Shown here piece after piece: positions 53,220 through 62,272 of a stretch of DNA of 64,000 nt. This stretch comes from JAUUSJ01 sp964439395 (GTDB lineage Bacteria; Bacillota; Clostridia; Lachnospirales; Lachnospiraceae). The position numbers and the translations under genes are program-made. The notes beneath the pieces were generated by a model. The model had not been told where the DNA came from, made no database searches, and was given only the letters and a program-made list of their open reading frames with translations. Every line of letters begins with the position of its first letter. Position 1 is the stretch's first letter. Location: positions 15,345 to 79,344 of the forward strand of contig CAYTNV010000014.1 in NCBI GenBank assembly GCA_964439395.1, given 5' to 3'.

Positions 53220-54725
53220 ATGAAGATAAATTTGAAATTAAATACAAAATCAATAAATAAGAAAAAAGTATTGCGAATTGGTCTGATTGGACTAGGGGTA
53301 CTAGTGTTAAGTGCGGTTGTATTTTTTATATTAAATACCTTTTTTGGAAACAAGCTTTCTAAAGAAAAAGTATACGTAGATTCCGTAAAAACATTGGTAA
53401 GTTTAGGTGATGTGAGTGGTGCAATGAATCGATATGCGGGTGTTGTAGAGCCGCAAGATACATGGAATATACAAAAAAATTCTGATAAGAAGGTAAAAGA
53501 GATATTTGTTCAAGAGGGACAAAGTGTAGAAAAAGGAACAAAATTATTTTCTTATGACGTGGAAGATACTCAGATGAACTTAGATCAGGCGAGATTAGAA
53601 GTGGAAAGAATTCAAAATGATATTACTTCTATGCAAAGTCAGGTTACTACTTTACAGCAAGAGAGTGCACAGGCAAATGCAGACGACCGTTTAGATTATA
53701 CAATTCAGATTCAAAGTACACAGGCTAGTATTAAAAAGTCTGAATATGAGCTTCGTTCTAAATCCGCAGAAGTTACTAAGCTAGAAAAATCAATAGCCAA
53801 TGCGGTAGTGGAAAGTAAGATGAAGGGTGTAGTACAAAAGATTAATGCGGATGATGATTCCAGCAGTGATTCTTCCTCATCTTCTGATAGCAATGTGTTA
53901 ATGTCTATTTTGGCGACTGGCGAGTACAGAGTAAAAGGTACAATTTCTGAACAAAATGTCTATACAATTGAGGCGGGAGCTAAAGTAATTGTTCGTTCTC
54001 GTACAGATGATAAAGCAATGTGGAAGGGAACTCTTCAGGCGGTAGATACAGAAAAGCCAACTTCTAAAAGCTCAGATGATAGTGAATCTACAGATAGTGC
54101 GGCAAAGTCCTCCACTTATCCATTTTATGTACAGTTATCTTCATCAGATGGTTTGATTTTAGGACAGCATGTTTATATTGAGACAGATGTTGGCCAGGCA
54201 GATCAAAAGGAGGGATTATGGCTTCCATCTTACTATTTTGCGACAGAGGGAACACAAAGATATGTGTGGGTTGCAGATGAGAAAGGTTTGCTTGAGAAAA
54301 GAAATGTAACAGTTGGGGAATATGACGATAGTCAGGATACGTACGAAATTATATCAGGTTTGACAGAAGAGGATTATATTGCTTTTCCATCTTCAAATTT
54401 GCAAGAAGGTATGGGAACAACGAAAAATCCAGATGAGGCGACAGTGGATTCTGATGATACTGAGAATAATCTAGAGGATATTTCAGATGAGGAGAATTTA
54501 GAGAGTGATGACTTAGACGATGAAGGTCTAACGGATCAAAATATCGATAATGTGGATGATGAAATTCTAGATGAAGAAAGTACACTGGAAGATGGAACTA
54601 CTTCTAGTCAAGGTGACGAAGATATAACTACAGGAGATGAAGACCTCTCTAGTGGAGACACAGGAACAGAGGAGACAATAGAAAATGAAGATTCCGATAT
54701 TGATGCACCGGATGACAGTGAATAG
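53220..54725 (+). CDS. Membrane-fusion (HlyD/MacA-like) protein with acidic tail
   Basis: A 501-aa extracytoplasmic adaptor of an ABC exporter. It has one N-terminal membrane helix (about residues 20-42), a biotinyl-lipoyl half (VKEIFVQEGQSVEKGTKLFSYD), a coiled-coil hairpin (about 115-195), then the second barrel half (ATGEYRVKGTISEQNVYTI) and a membrane-proximal domain. The last about 95 residues are extremely rich in Asp/Glu/Ser/Thr and have no counterpart in MacA. GGAGG before the ATG. First of four genes; a second adaptor follows after the ATPase. Confidence 0.88.
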   Translation: MKINLKLNTKSINKKKVLRIGLIGLGVLVLSAVVFFILNTFFGNKLSKEKVYVDSVKTLVSLGDVSGAMNRYAGVVEPQDTWNIQKNSDKKVKEIFVQEGQSVEKGTKLFSYDVEDTQMNLDQARLEVERIQNDITSMQSQVTTLQQESAQANADDRLDYTIQIQSTQASIKKSEYELRSKSAEVTKLEKSIANAVVESKMKGVVQKINADDDSSSDSSSSSDSNVLMSILATGEYRVKGTISEQNVYTIEAGAKVIVRSRTDDKAMWKGTLQAVDTEKPTSKSSDDSESTDSAAKSSTYPFYVQLSSSDGLILGQHVYIETDVGQADQKEGLWLPSYYFATEGTQRYVWVADEKGLLEKRNVTVGEYDDSQDTYEIISGLTEEDYIAFPSSNLQEGMGTTKNPDEATVDSDDTENNLEDISDEENLESDDLDDEGLTDQNIDNVDDEILDEESTLEDGTTSSQGDEDITTGDEDLSSGDTGTEETIENEDSDIDAPDDSE

Positions 54726-54737
54726 TGGAGGTGCTTT

Positions 54738-55466
54738 ATGATATTAGAATTAAAAGGAATTTATAAAGATTATATTCAAGATAAAATGACTGTTCCTGTA
54801 CTAAAGAATGTCAACCTTAATGTGGAAGAGGGAGAGTATGTGGCGATTATGGGACCATCGGGTTCAGGAAAAACGACCTTGATGAATATTATAGGTTGCC
54901 TAGATAAGCCAACTAAGGGAGAATTCTTTTTGGATGGAAGAAATGTCTTAAAATGTAAAGAAAATGATATGTCTGATTTGAGATTAAAATTTATCGGATT
55001 TGTATTCCAAAATTTTAATTTACTTCCAAGACAGAGCGCTCTAGACAATGTATCTTTGCCACTTAGCTATGCGGGAGTTCCGAGAGCAAAAAGAAGGATA
55101 ATTGCAGCGCAGGCGTTGGAGAGAGTTGGATTGGGAGATAGAATGAAATTTCAGCCTAATCAGTTGTCTGGTGGACAAAAGCAGAGAGTTGCCATAGCAA
55201 GAGCACTTGTGAATAAACCAAAGATTTTGTTGGCAGATGAGCCGACGGGTGCATTGGATAGTAAATCGGGAGAACAAGTTATGGAATTGTTCCAGCGTCT
55301 TAACGATGAAGGTGTGACAGTTGTTATGATTACACATGATCCCGAAATTGCAGAGCATGCGAGAAGAATAGTATATATCCGTGACGGTGAAATTGTAAAA
55401 GAGAAGATAAAAGAACAGCGCATAAAGGATAATTCTAAAACAAAGTCAGAAGAGGAGGCAATCTAG
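54738..55466 (+). CDS. ABC transporter ATPase, MacB/LolD type
   Basis: A 242-aa nucleotide-binding subunit. Walker A is GPSGSGKTTLMN, the Q-loop FVFQNFNLLPRQSALDNV, the signature LSGGQKQRVAIARAL, Walker B ILLADEPTGALD and the switch His in MITHDPEIAEHA. It works with the FtsX-like permease two genes downstream. GGAGG precedes the ATG, 12 bases after the first adaptor. Confidence 0.96.
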   Translation: MILELKGIYKDYIQDKMTVPVLKNVNLNVEEGEYVAIMGPSGSGKTTLMNIIGCLDKPTKGEFFLDGRNVLKCKENDMSDLRLKFIGFVFQNFNLLPRQSALDNVSLPLSYAGVPRAKRRIIAAQALERVGLGDRMKFQPNQLSGGQKQRVAIARALVNKPKILLADEPTGALDSKSGEQVMELFQRLNDEGVTVVMITHDPEIAEHARRIVYIRDGEIVKEKIKEQRIKDNSKTKSEEEAI

Positions 55467-56732
55467 ATGAAAATATCATTGAGAAAGAGTAAGAAAAAAA
55501 TTATTACTGTCATCATACTCATCTTAGTGATTGCCGCTCTTATAGCTGGAGGAGTTGCTTTTTATAGATATCGACAGGCGAATAATACGGTAGAAGTAAT
55601 TCCTGTAGAAAATGTGAATATGTATGTGGGTGAATCAAGTAATCAAGAGATTAGTGGATATGTTACAGCTACAAAATCACAGGAAGTTGTTTTAAGCAGC
55701 AAGCAAGTAGTAAAAGAAGTACTTGTAAAAAAAGGACAGAAAGTGGAAGCTGGAACTGATTTGATTCGATTAGATACAGAAGAAGAGCAGATTGATTTGG
55801 AATTAAAAGGGTTAAGTCTTCAAGAAATTCAACAAAAAATTTCTAAGTTGAGCAAGGAATTGACAGAGCTTCAGTCGGCAGCTGTGATTTCTGACGCATC
55901 GAATGGTACGGCAAGTTTCCAAAAGAATAGTAAAAAGAGCAGTACGAGTACTACAGAAAGTTCTCAAAAGCAATATACAGCAGAGGAAAAACGAAAGCTG
56001 ATTGATGAAAAACAGACAGAGCTAAATGGCTTACAGATTGATTTAAAGGAAGCAAACTTAGAATATACAAAATTGCAAAAAGAAATACAGAATGCGACCA
56101 TTAAGAGCACAATTAAGGGAACAGTAAAATCTATACAAGATCCAAATACCTATACTTCTGGCAAAGGAAAAACATTTTTAAAAATAGTTAGCTCAGATGG
56201 ACTTTATCTTCAGGGCAGTGTAAGTGAGTTGAAGTTAAGCTCTATTGAAGTTGGAGATGAGCTTACTGCCCAATCATGGGAGACAGGAGAGGAATTTACG
56301 GCGAAAGTAACAGAGGTTTCCCCTTATCCTGTGACGGGAAATGATATGTCAGATGGCACAGGAAATCCAAATGCCTCCTATTATCCTTTTAAGGCATATA
56401 TTGAAGATACGAAAGCGGTGAGTAACGGAGAATACGTTACAATTACTCTTGGAAATAGCAGTACTGTATCGGCGGAGGATGGCGTATTTTTACCTCCAGC
56501 TTATATCCGCAAAGATGGAAATCGTAGTTATGTATATTTAAGAGGGGAAGATGGTTTATTAGAAAAAAGATATATTAAGACAGGAAAGAGTTCCTATGGA
56601 GTTTCCGTGGAGGTTTTAGAGGGTGTTACATTACAAGATTATATAGCATTTCCTTATGGAAAGAATGTAAAAGAGGACGCTAAAACAAAAGTATCACAAG
56701 ATGGAGGAATGGATTATGTTGGAGAATATTAG
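55467..56732 (+). CDS. Second membrane-fusion (HlyD/MacA-like) protein
   Basis: A 421-aa adaptor with an N-terminal membrane helix (about 10-30), lipoyl half (VVKEVLVKKGQKVEAGTDLIRLD), coiled coil (about 110-215) interrupted by a Ser/Thr/Lys-rich insert, and barrel region (SDGLYLQGSVSELKLSSIEVG). It is shorter than the first adaptor and lacks the acidic tail. The ATG directly follows the ATPase stop, with GAGGAGG inside that gene's end, so translation is coupled. Confidence 0.9.
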   Translation: MKISLRKSKKKIITVIILILVIAALIAGGVAFYRYRQANNTVEVIPVENVNMYVGESSNQEISGYVTATKSQEVVLSSKQVVKEVLVKKGQKVEAGTDLIRLDTEEEQIDLELKGLSLQEIQQKISKLSKELTELQSAAVISDASNGTASFQKNSKKSSTSTTESSQKQYTAEEKRKLIDEKQTELNGLQIDLKEANLEYTKLQKEIQNATIKSTIKGTVKSIQDPNTYTSGKGKTFLKIVSSDGLYLQGSVSELKLSSIEVGDELTAQSWETGEEFTAKVTEVSPYPVTGNDMSDGTGNPNASYYPFKAYIEDTKAVSNGEYVTITLGNSSTVSAEDGVFLPPAYIRKDGNRSYVYLRGEDGLLEKRYIKTGKSSYGVSVEVLEGVTLQDYIAFPYGKNVKEDAKTKVSQDGGMDYVGEY

Positions 56733-57969
56733 ACTGGCCTTTCAGGGTATTTGGTCACATAAAATGAGATCCTTTCTTACTATGCTCGGTATTATTATTG
56801 GTATAGCGTCAATTATTGCAATTGTCTCTACAATCAAGGGAACAAATGAGCAGATTAAGAATAATTTAGTAGGATCTGGTAATAATACTGTCGAAGTAAA
56901 ATTGCAAGAAAGTAATATGGATTATGAGATGGAATATAATGGTATTCCAGAGGGAGTCCCTGTTTTAACGGAACAAAATAGGGAACAAATATTAGAGATT
57001 GAAAATGTAAAGAATGTATCTTTTTATTTGCAGAGGACAACATATGATGCAGTTTTCTACCAGGACACTGTTCTAAGTGGTGGAACAGTATTAGGAATAG
57101 ATTCTCATTATTTTGATACGATGGGATATCAGGTGAAGCAAGGCCGAAGCTTAGTTGCGAAGGATTATGAGGAATACAGAAAAGTTGTAGTGATTGATAC
57201 AGAAACTGTAGACAATATTTTTTCTGATGATAATCCGTTAGGAAAAACATTAGAAATTAAAGGTGAGCCATTTACAGTAGTTGGCGTTATGGAGAAGAGA
57301 ACTTCTTCTCAGCCAGTTATCAATAGCATTGAAGATTATAATAATTATATGGGTACACAGACAGGAACTGTATTTATACCTGATTCTCTATGGTCTGTCA
57401 TATATGGATATGATGAGCCGCAAAATGTTGTTGTGAGAGCGACAGATACAGAGTCTATGAGTCAGGTTGGAAAAGATACGGAATCTATGTTAAATCAGGG
57501 AATTACTGAGGCAAAGGATTCCATCAGCTATAACGCAGCAGATATCTTAGAGACAGCCAAAAAATTACAGGATTTGAGCGCCACTACAAATAGCCAGTTG
57601 ATTTGGATTGCCAGTATCTCATTATTGGTAGGTGGTATCGGCGTTATGAATATTATGCTTGTATCTGTAACAGAGCGTACAAGTGAGATTGGTCTTAAAA
57701 AGGCGATTGGTGCGAGAAAAAGTAAAATTTTGATTCAGTTTTTGACGGAGGCATCGGTACTTACGAGCCTTGGAGGTATCGTTGGAATTATAGCGGGTAT
57801 TATTATGTCGGAAGTGATATCGAAGCTGACATCAACTCCGGTTGCGATTAGTGGACCAGCAATTTTAATTGCGATTTTATTTTCAACATTGATAGGTATT
57901 GTGTTTGGAAGTTGGCCATCCGTGAGAGCGGCTAATTTAAATCCGATTGATGCCTTGAGACATGAATAG
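56716..57969 (+). CDS. MacB-like ABC transporter permease
   Basis: A 417-aa permease with four membrane helices and a large extracytoplasmic MacB-core domain between helices 1 and 2: LAFQGIWSHKMRSFLTMLGI, then VSVTERTSEIGLKKAIGARK and the C-terminal FGSWPSVRAANLNPIDALRHE. Moves substrates from the membrane or outer face by mechanotransmission. ATG 56716 with GGAGG 8 bases upstream overlaps the preceding gene by 17 bp. The exported substrate (peptide, antibiotic or lipid) cannot be told. Confidence 0.94.
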   Translation: MLENIRLAFQGIWSHKMRSFLTMLGIIIGIASIIAIVSTIKGTNEQIKNNLVGSGNNTVEVKLQESNMDYEMEYNGIPEGVPVLTEQNREQILEIENVKNVSFYLQRTTYDAVFYQDTVLSGGTVLGIDSHYFDTMGYQVKQGRSLVAKDYEEYRKVVVIDTETVDNIFSDDNPLGKTLEIKGEPFTVVGVMEKRTSSQPVINSIEDYNNYMGTQTGTVFIPDSLWSVIYGYDEPQNVVVRATDTESMSQVGKDTESMLNQGITEAKDSISYNAADILETAKKLQDLSATTNSQLIWIASISLLVGGIGVMNIMLVSVTERTSEIGLKKAIGARKSKILIQFLTEASVLTSLGGIVGIIAGIIMSEVISKLTSTPVAISGPAILIAILFSTLIGIVFGSWPSVRAANLNPIDALRHE

Positions 57970-57984
57970 AATATTAGAATAGAA

Positions 57985-58027
57985 AAGGCTTTCGAAAAGT
58001 ATGAGAATATTTTTTGAGAGCTTTTTT
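57985..58027 (+). terminator. Terminator of the export operon
   Basis: AAAGGCTTTC pairs with GAGAGCTTTT (with two GU pairs) around an AT-rich inner stem; TTTTTATATAC follows. Confidence 0.7.
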
Positions 58028-58154
58028 ATATACTTTTTATTTGCTTTTGTGGATGTTTCTTGATATTATAAAGTCAAAAAACATCAAAAACAGTCATTAT
58101 AATTCTGGAATATAAAAAACAATAATAGATTTTGGCTGAAAATGAATGAAAAAA

Positions 58155-58196
58155 TGAAAGAAAGTGATTGACTTTGAAAGAAAATGCTGATATTAT
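58155..58196 (+). promoter_or_regulatory. fruR-fruK promoter with direct-repeat operator
   Basis: TTGACT (58168-58173), 17-bp spacer, TATTAT (58191-58196). Two direct repeats, TGAAAGAAAGTGATTGA (58155-58171) and TGAAAGAAAATGCTGA (58175-58190), are spaced 20 bp apart and cover the -35 and spacer. DeoR-type regulators commonly bind such tandem sites, so autoregulation is likely. Confidence 0.65.
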
Positions 58197-58216
58197 AAAG
58201 GAGAAGTGAGGAAGAA

Positions 58217-58957
58217 ATGTTAACGGAAGAGAGACAACAGTTAATTTTTAAATTATTGTGTGAAAAAAAGACAATTACAGTGACAGAACTGACAGAACTT
58301 TTACAGACATCAGAATCTACGATACGAAGAGATTTGAATATGATGCATAAGCAGGGGAAACTGATTAAAGTTCACGGTGGGGCGACAGTGAGAGAATATT
58401 GTATGACGGCGGCGGAACAGGATATGTCCACTAAGGCATCGATTCATCTAGAAGAAAAGAAAAGGATTGCTCAGTATGCGGCAACATTAATTCAACAAGG
58501 AGATTTTGTCTATATTGATGCAGGATCCACTACAGAAATTTTAGTAGATTATATTGAACAGTCAGCTGAATTTGTCACAAATGGAATTAATCACGCGAGA
58601 AAATTAACAGCGAAAGGATTTCGAGTTCATTTGTTAGGTGGAGAATATAAATTATCTACAGAGGCTATGATAGGAATAGAAGCCTTCCATTCTCTATCGA
58701 AATATCATTTTTCAAAGGCTTTTATGGGGACAAATGGAATCACGCTACAGGGAGGATATACAACACCAGATATAGCAGAAGCCTGTGTGAAAAGTGAGGC
58801 AGTGAAGCGAGCCTATGAAGCATATGTGCTGGCAGATTATTCTAAGTTTAATATGGATTCCTGTATTACATTTGCCAAATTGAAAGACGCACAGATTTTA
58901 ACGGACAAAAAGCCTGTGCAAAACTATGAACATTATACAATTGTGAAGGAGGTATAA
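58217..58957 (+). CDS. fruR: DeoR-family repressor of fructose use
   Basis: A 246-aa sugar-phosphate-sensing repressor. N-terminal helix-turn-helix (about residues 5-56): TERQQLIFKLL-like start, then VTELTELLQTSESTIRRDL and KLIKVHGGATV. The C-terminal sensor domain has YIDAGSTTEILVDYI and FVTNGINHARKL. Followed after two bases by fruK, which identifies the likely signal as fructose 1-phosphate. It probably binds the direct repeats in its own promoter. Confidence 0.88.
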   Translation: MLTEERQQLIFKLLCEKKTITVTELTELLQTSESTIRRDLNMMHKQGKLIKVHGGATVREYCMTAAEQDMSTKASIHLEEKKRIAQYAATLIQQGDFVYIDAGSTTEILVDYIEQSAEFVTNGINHARKLTAKGFRVHLLGGEYKLSTEAMIGIEAFHSLSKYHFSKAFMGTNGITLQGGYTTPDIAEACVKSEAVKRAYEAYVLADYSKFNMDSCITFAKLKDAQILTDKKPVQNYEHYTIVKEV

Positions 58958-58959
58958 CT

Positions 58960-59862
58960 ATGATTTATACAGTTACTTTTAATCCAGCCCTAGACTATGT
59001 AATTAAGGTAGATAAGTTTGAGACAGGAATTGTAAATCGAGTTTTTCAGGAGAATATTTTCTTTGGAGGAAAGGGAATCAATGTATCTGTAATTTTGAGA
59101 GAGCTGGGATTTGATAGTGTGGCTCTTGGATTTACAGCAGGATTTACAGGGAAAGCACTTGAGGATGGAATTAAGGCGCAGGGAATTACATCAGATTTTA
59201 TTCATTTAGAGAATGGAATGACAAGAATTAATGTCAAGATGAAATCAGATAACGAGACGGAAATCAATGGAATGGGACCAGATATTTCAAAAGAGGCGAT
59301 TGATGAGCTCTTTGCAAAACTTGACAAGCTAGTACAAGGAGATGTCTTAGCTCTCTCAGGAAGTATTCCACAGACATTGCCAGAGGATATTTATGAGCAG
59401 ATTATGGAGCGCTTACAAGATAAAGGTGTCTTGATTGCGGTGGATGCGACAAAAGATTTATTATTAAATGTACTAAAATATCATCCATTTCTTATTAAGC
59501 CAAATAATCATGAGCTGGGAGAAATGTTCCATGTAGAATTAAAATCCAATGAAGATATTATTTATTATGCAAAAGAATTACAAAAACAGGGAGCTAGAAA
59601 TGTATTAATCTCTATGGCAGGTGACGGAGCAATTCTTGTGACGGAGACAGATGAGGTTATTAAGATGGGAGTTCCAAGAGGAGTTATTAAAAATTCCGTG
59701 GGAGCTGGAGATTCTATGGTAGCTGGATTTTTGGCAGGATATTTAAAGACAGGAAGTTATCAGGAGGCATTAAAGCTTGGAACAGCATCAGGAAGTGCGA
59801 CAGCGTTTTCAGAGGGATTAGCCGAGAGGGCATATATTGATGAATTGTTAAAGACTCTCTAA
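58960..59862 (+). CDS. fruK: 1-phosphofructokinase
   Basis: Phosphorylates fructose 1-phosphate (or a related hexose phosphate such as tagatose 6-phosphate) to the bisphosphate. The 300-aa PfkB-family kinase has VTFNPALDYVIKVDKF, FGGKGINVSVILRELGF and the catalytic Asp/anion hole NSVGAGDSMVAGFLAG. AGGAGG precedes the ATG. The expected fructose PTS permease (fruA) is not downstream; a terminator-like repeat and an unrelated gene follow. Confidence 0.93.
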   Translation: MIYTVTFNPALDYVIKVDKFETGIVNRVFQENIFFGGKGINVSVILRELGFDSVALGFTAGFTGKALEDGIKAQGITSDFIHLENGMTRINVKMKSDNETEINGMGPDISKEAIDELFAKLDKLVQGDVLALSGSIPQTLPEDIYEQIMERLQDKGVLIAVDATKDLLLNVLKYHPFLIKPNNHELGEMFHVELKSNEDIIYYAKELQKQGARNVLISMAGDGAILVTETDEVIKMGVPRGVIKNSVGAGDSMVAGFLAGYLKTGSYQEALKLGTASGSATAFSEGLAERAYIDELLKTL

Positions 59863-59988
59863 ATTAGAAAAGATATAAGTTGTGTTGTCTATTCGAAAAA
59901 GTATCTTTCATTTTTTGTTTGGAACGATAGACATCGTGATCAGAAATATCAGGAGAGTATACGTAATATAAATCATTTATCGAAAAGA

Positions 59989-60088
59989 GGATATTGCAAA
60001 ATAGATTTTTCATATAGGGGATTGATGATGTTGAGATGGTTCATTAATCTATCCTTTTGGGAAAACATTTTGCAATATCTTCTTTTTT
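59989..60088 (+). repeat. Structured ~100-nt dispersed element, copy E3
   Basis: GGATATTGCAAAAT (from 59989) pairs with ATTTTGCAATATC (60067-60079), followed by TTCTTTTTT. Inner segment ATTTTTCATATAGGG-ATTGATG and CTATCCTTTT match copy E1. It ends fruR-fruK and lies immediately before the next promoter. Confidence 0.8.
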
Positions 60089-60089
60089 G

Positions 60090-60119
60090 TTGACAGTATA
60101 AATTTGCTGATGATACAAT
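60090..60119 (+). promoter_or_regulatory. Promoter of the transglutaminase-like gene
   Basis: TTGACA (60090-60095), 18-bp spacer, TACAAT (60114-60119), starting one base after the T-run of element E3. Confidence 0.7.
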
Positions 60120-60164
60120 AGGGCAAATGTAGCATATATTTAGTTGTTTGAGAAGGGAGTACGA

Positions 60165-61268
60165 ATGAGGAAGCTAAAAAAGTTTTTTATGATTCTTCTT
60201 ATATTTATTGTTCCGTGTTTATTTACAGGCTGTGGAGCATTAGAAGCATTTGGAAAAACAGAATTACCCCAGATTAAAAGCCAAGAAGAACTCTGTAAAT
60301 TTGTACAAAATAAATTAAAATCGGGGGAGGAAGAGATAAAGGCATATGTCTCTACAGATATTACAGAGGAAGAATTTATGGATTTAAATCAATATATAGA
60401 TGGGTATTACGGAAAAATTAACGAATATAGTTATAGAAATTCTCTTAAAAAAGGGTATTATAGTGTTGTAATGTACGCTGAGATTTCTGATAATTATTAT
60501 GCAGAGCGTATTATCTTAGATAAAATGCAAGAGAGTAAGGCGAGTAAGGCAGCAGTGAAGTTGGCAAATAAGGCCGAGGAAATTTTAAAAGAAATTATAC
60601 AAGATGGTATGACAGATTATGAAAAGGAGTTGGCGATTCATAACTATATTGTCTCTCACGGAGAGTACGGATATATAGAGGGAAAAGAAAAGGAACAATC
60701 TTATCGTGCGTATGGAATTTTGGTGAAAAAGAAAGGGGTATGCCAAGCTTACGCAGAGGCGATGCAGCTATTATTGACCCTGTCTGGTATAAAAAGTAAA
60801 ATTATAGTGGGGACAGGAAAAGAAAATGGGGAGAATCACGCATGGAATTTAGTAAAATTAGATGATAGTTGGTATCAGTTAGACACAACGTGGGATGATC
60901 CAGCACCTGATAGAGAGGGAAGAATTTTATATACATATTTTAATTTGACAGATAATCAGATGGCAAAAGATCACGAGTGGAATAAGAGCGTGTATCCAAA
61001 GGCAAATGGAGAAAAGTATAATTATTATAAAAAAGAGGGAATATGTTTTAAGACACAAACAAAGGCGAAAGACTATATTAAAGATTTAGTTTCCTATGAG
61101 CATGCCACTACGATTGATTTTATGGTTGAAGATTATGATGAAGATAAGTATGGGAAAGAATGGGGAAGCTTTCTTTGGGATATAGGGAATATAAAATCAA
61201 TTTCTTATGAAATATATGGAAAAGGAGAGAAGGTTGCTTTTCGATTTTATGTGGAATATGAAAATTGA
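60165..61268 (+). CDS. Transglutaminase-like domain lipoprotein
   Basis: A 367-aa cell-surface protein. The signal peptide ends in the lipobox LFTGC. The transglutaminase/protease-like core shows the catalytic Cys in KKGVCQAYAEAMQLLL, His in NHAWNLVKLD and Asp in QLDTTWDDP. Such domains can crosslink or cleave peptides on the wall. The region before the core (about 25-165) and the C-terminal tail are unassigned. The ATG at 60165 follows AAGGGAG by 5 bases; an earlier in-frame TTG (60144) is less likely. Confidence 0.88.
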   Translation: MRKLKKFFMILLIFIVPCLFTGCGALEAFGKTELPQIKSQEELCKFVQNKLKSGEEEIKAYVSTDITEEEFMDLNQYIDGYYGKINEYSYRNSLKKGYYSVVMYAEISDNYYAERIILDKMQESKASKAAVKLANKAEEILKEIIQDGMTDYEKELAIHNYIVSHGEYGYIEGKEKEQSYRAYGILVKKKGVCQAYAEAMQLLLTLSGIKSKIIVGTGKENGENHAWNLVKLDDSWYQLDTTWDDPAPDREGRILYTYFNLTDNQMAKDHEWNKSVYPKANGEKYNYYKKEGICFKTQTKAKDYIKDLVSYEHATTIDFMVEDYDEDKYGKEWGSFLWDIGNIKSISYEIYGKGEKVAFRFYVEYEN

Positions 61269-61414
61269 TGTTCAACATGTCTAAAAAAGGGCTTTATGTT
61301 CTTATCAGTAAAAAATCAGTAAAAAGTATGTATTTACAAAATTTTATAATTGGTATATTTTTGTAAATATATTTAATATACAGCGAGTCTTATGGACAAA
61401 GAAAGGAAATGAGT

Positions 61415-61867
61415 ATGAATAAAGAAGGGTTTATACAAGAATTACAAGAATGCTTATATGGAGAGGTAGATAATAATACAATTTTGGATTCTGTCTCCTA
61501 TTATAGAAGTTATATAGAAGAACAAATCGGTACAGGAAAATCAGAACAGCAGGTATTAGATGAGCTTGGAGATGCCGCTTTTATTGCAAAATCAATTATC
61601 GATGCCAATGAGAGAGGAAATATAAGAAGAACAAAGGTGGAAGAGGAGACGGTTCATTATGGTGATCCGTATGAGGAGATGGAAAAAGAAGAGAGAAGGC
61701 AAAATATCGAGAAGAGTGCTTCCAATGTTTTGCATTGGGTGATTGGAATTGCAATTTTGATAGTAGTTATCACTGTCGTGGGAACGATTGCTAAAATTTT
61801 ACTTCCATTTATTATAGTGATTGCAGCAGTTGTATTTATAAAAAGATTATTTGAAGGACGTTATTAA
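61415..61867 (+). CDS. DUF1700-like membrane protein
   Basis: About 150 residues. The N-terminal helical part resembles DUF1700/HAAS-type domains, with KEGFIQELQECLYG, VSYYRSYIEEQIGTG and VLDELGDAAFIAKSII. A charged linker leads to two C-terminal membrane helices (about residues 108-145). Members often pair with PadR-type regulators, none of which is here. ATG 61415 has AAAGGA 7 bases upstream; the in-frame ATG at 61409 is too close. Confidence 0.75.
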   Translation: MNKEGFIQELQECLYGEVDNNTILDSVSYYRSYIEEQIGTGKSEQQVLDELGDAAFIAKSIIDANERGNIRRTKVEEETVHYGDPYEEMEKEERRQNIEKSASNVLHWVIGIAILIVVITVVGTIAKILLPFIIVIAAVVFIKRLFEGRY

Positions 61868-61873
61868 TTAGCC

Positions 61874-61903
61874 TTGACAAAAAAGGTGAGAATGAGATAT
61901 GAT
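61874..61903 (+). promoter_or_regulatory. Promoter of the thrS T-box leader
   Basis: TTGACA (61874-61879), 18-bp spacer, TATGAT (61898-61903). Confidence 0.75.
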
Positions 61904-61909
61904 AGCTAT

Positions 61910-62148
61910 GTGAAAATGAAAAAGAAAACACGTAGAAGAGAAGAGTAAGCTGTGTAAGCCTACAGAGAGAGATGCCTTGGCTGGAAGCATCTTGGTCTAA
62001 ACAGTCTGAAAACTAACTCTGAGTGGCACCAATCCTGCCCGGTTGACACCGTTATCGTCTTTAAGAGGTCTACTTTGACAAAAAGGGTGGAACCGCCGAT
62101 TGTATATTGGTCCCTATCAGCTTTCATGGCTGATAGGGATTTTCTTAT
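61910..62148 (+). promoter_or_regulatory. T-box riboswitch of thrS
   Basis: The conserved T-box AAAAGGGTGGAACCGCCG lies at 62081-62098. Stem I occupies about 61940-62035. The terminator is CCCTATCAGC (62112-62121) with GCTGATAGGG (62129-62138), then TTTTCTT. Uncharged tRNA-Thr would pair with the specifier loop and the T-box bulge to prevent termination. An ACT in GAAAACTAAC (about 62007-62016) is a candidate Thr specifier, but I cannot fix it with certainty. Confidence 0.95.
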
Positions 62149-62152
62149 CATA

Positions 62153-62234
62153 ATGTAAGACATGCTATCCTTCGGGAAGAATGCAGTGGAGGGAGAAGCA
62201 AGAATCCTCTGATTTTAGGCATGGGGAGTGTTAA
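62153..62234 (+). mobile_element. IS200/IS605-like right-end fragment, copy C
   Basis: Plus-strand reading GTAAGACATGCTATCCTTCGG, GCAGTGGAGG, AGAAGCAAGAATCC, loop CTGATTTTAGGC, ATGGGGAG, TGTTAA. It matches the 3' half of copies A and B and ends about 40 bp before the thrS start. It begins directly after the T-box terminator, so it is transcribed only when termination fails. No left half or transposase. Confidence 0.65.
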
Positions 62235-62272
62235 TTACATGAAATATAAATAATAATAGAAAGGAAGATATT

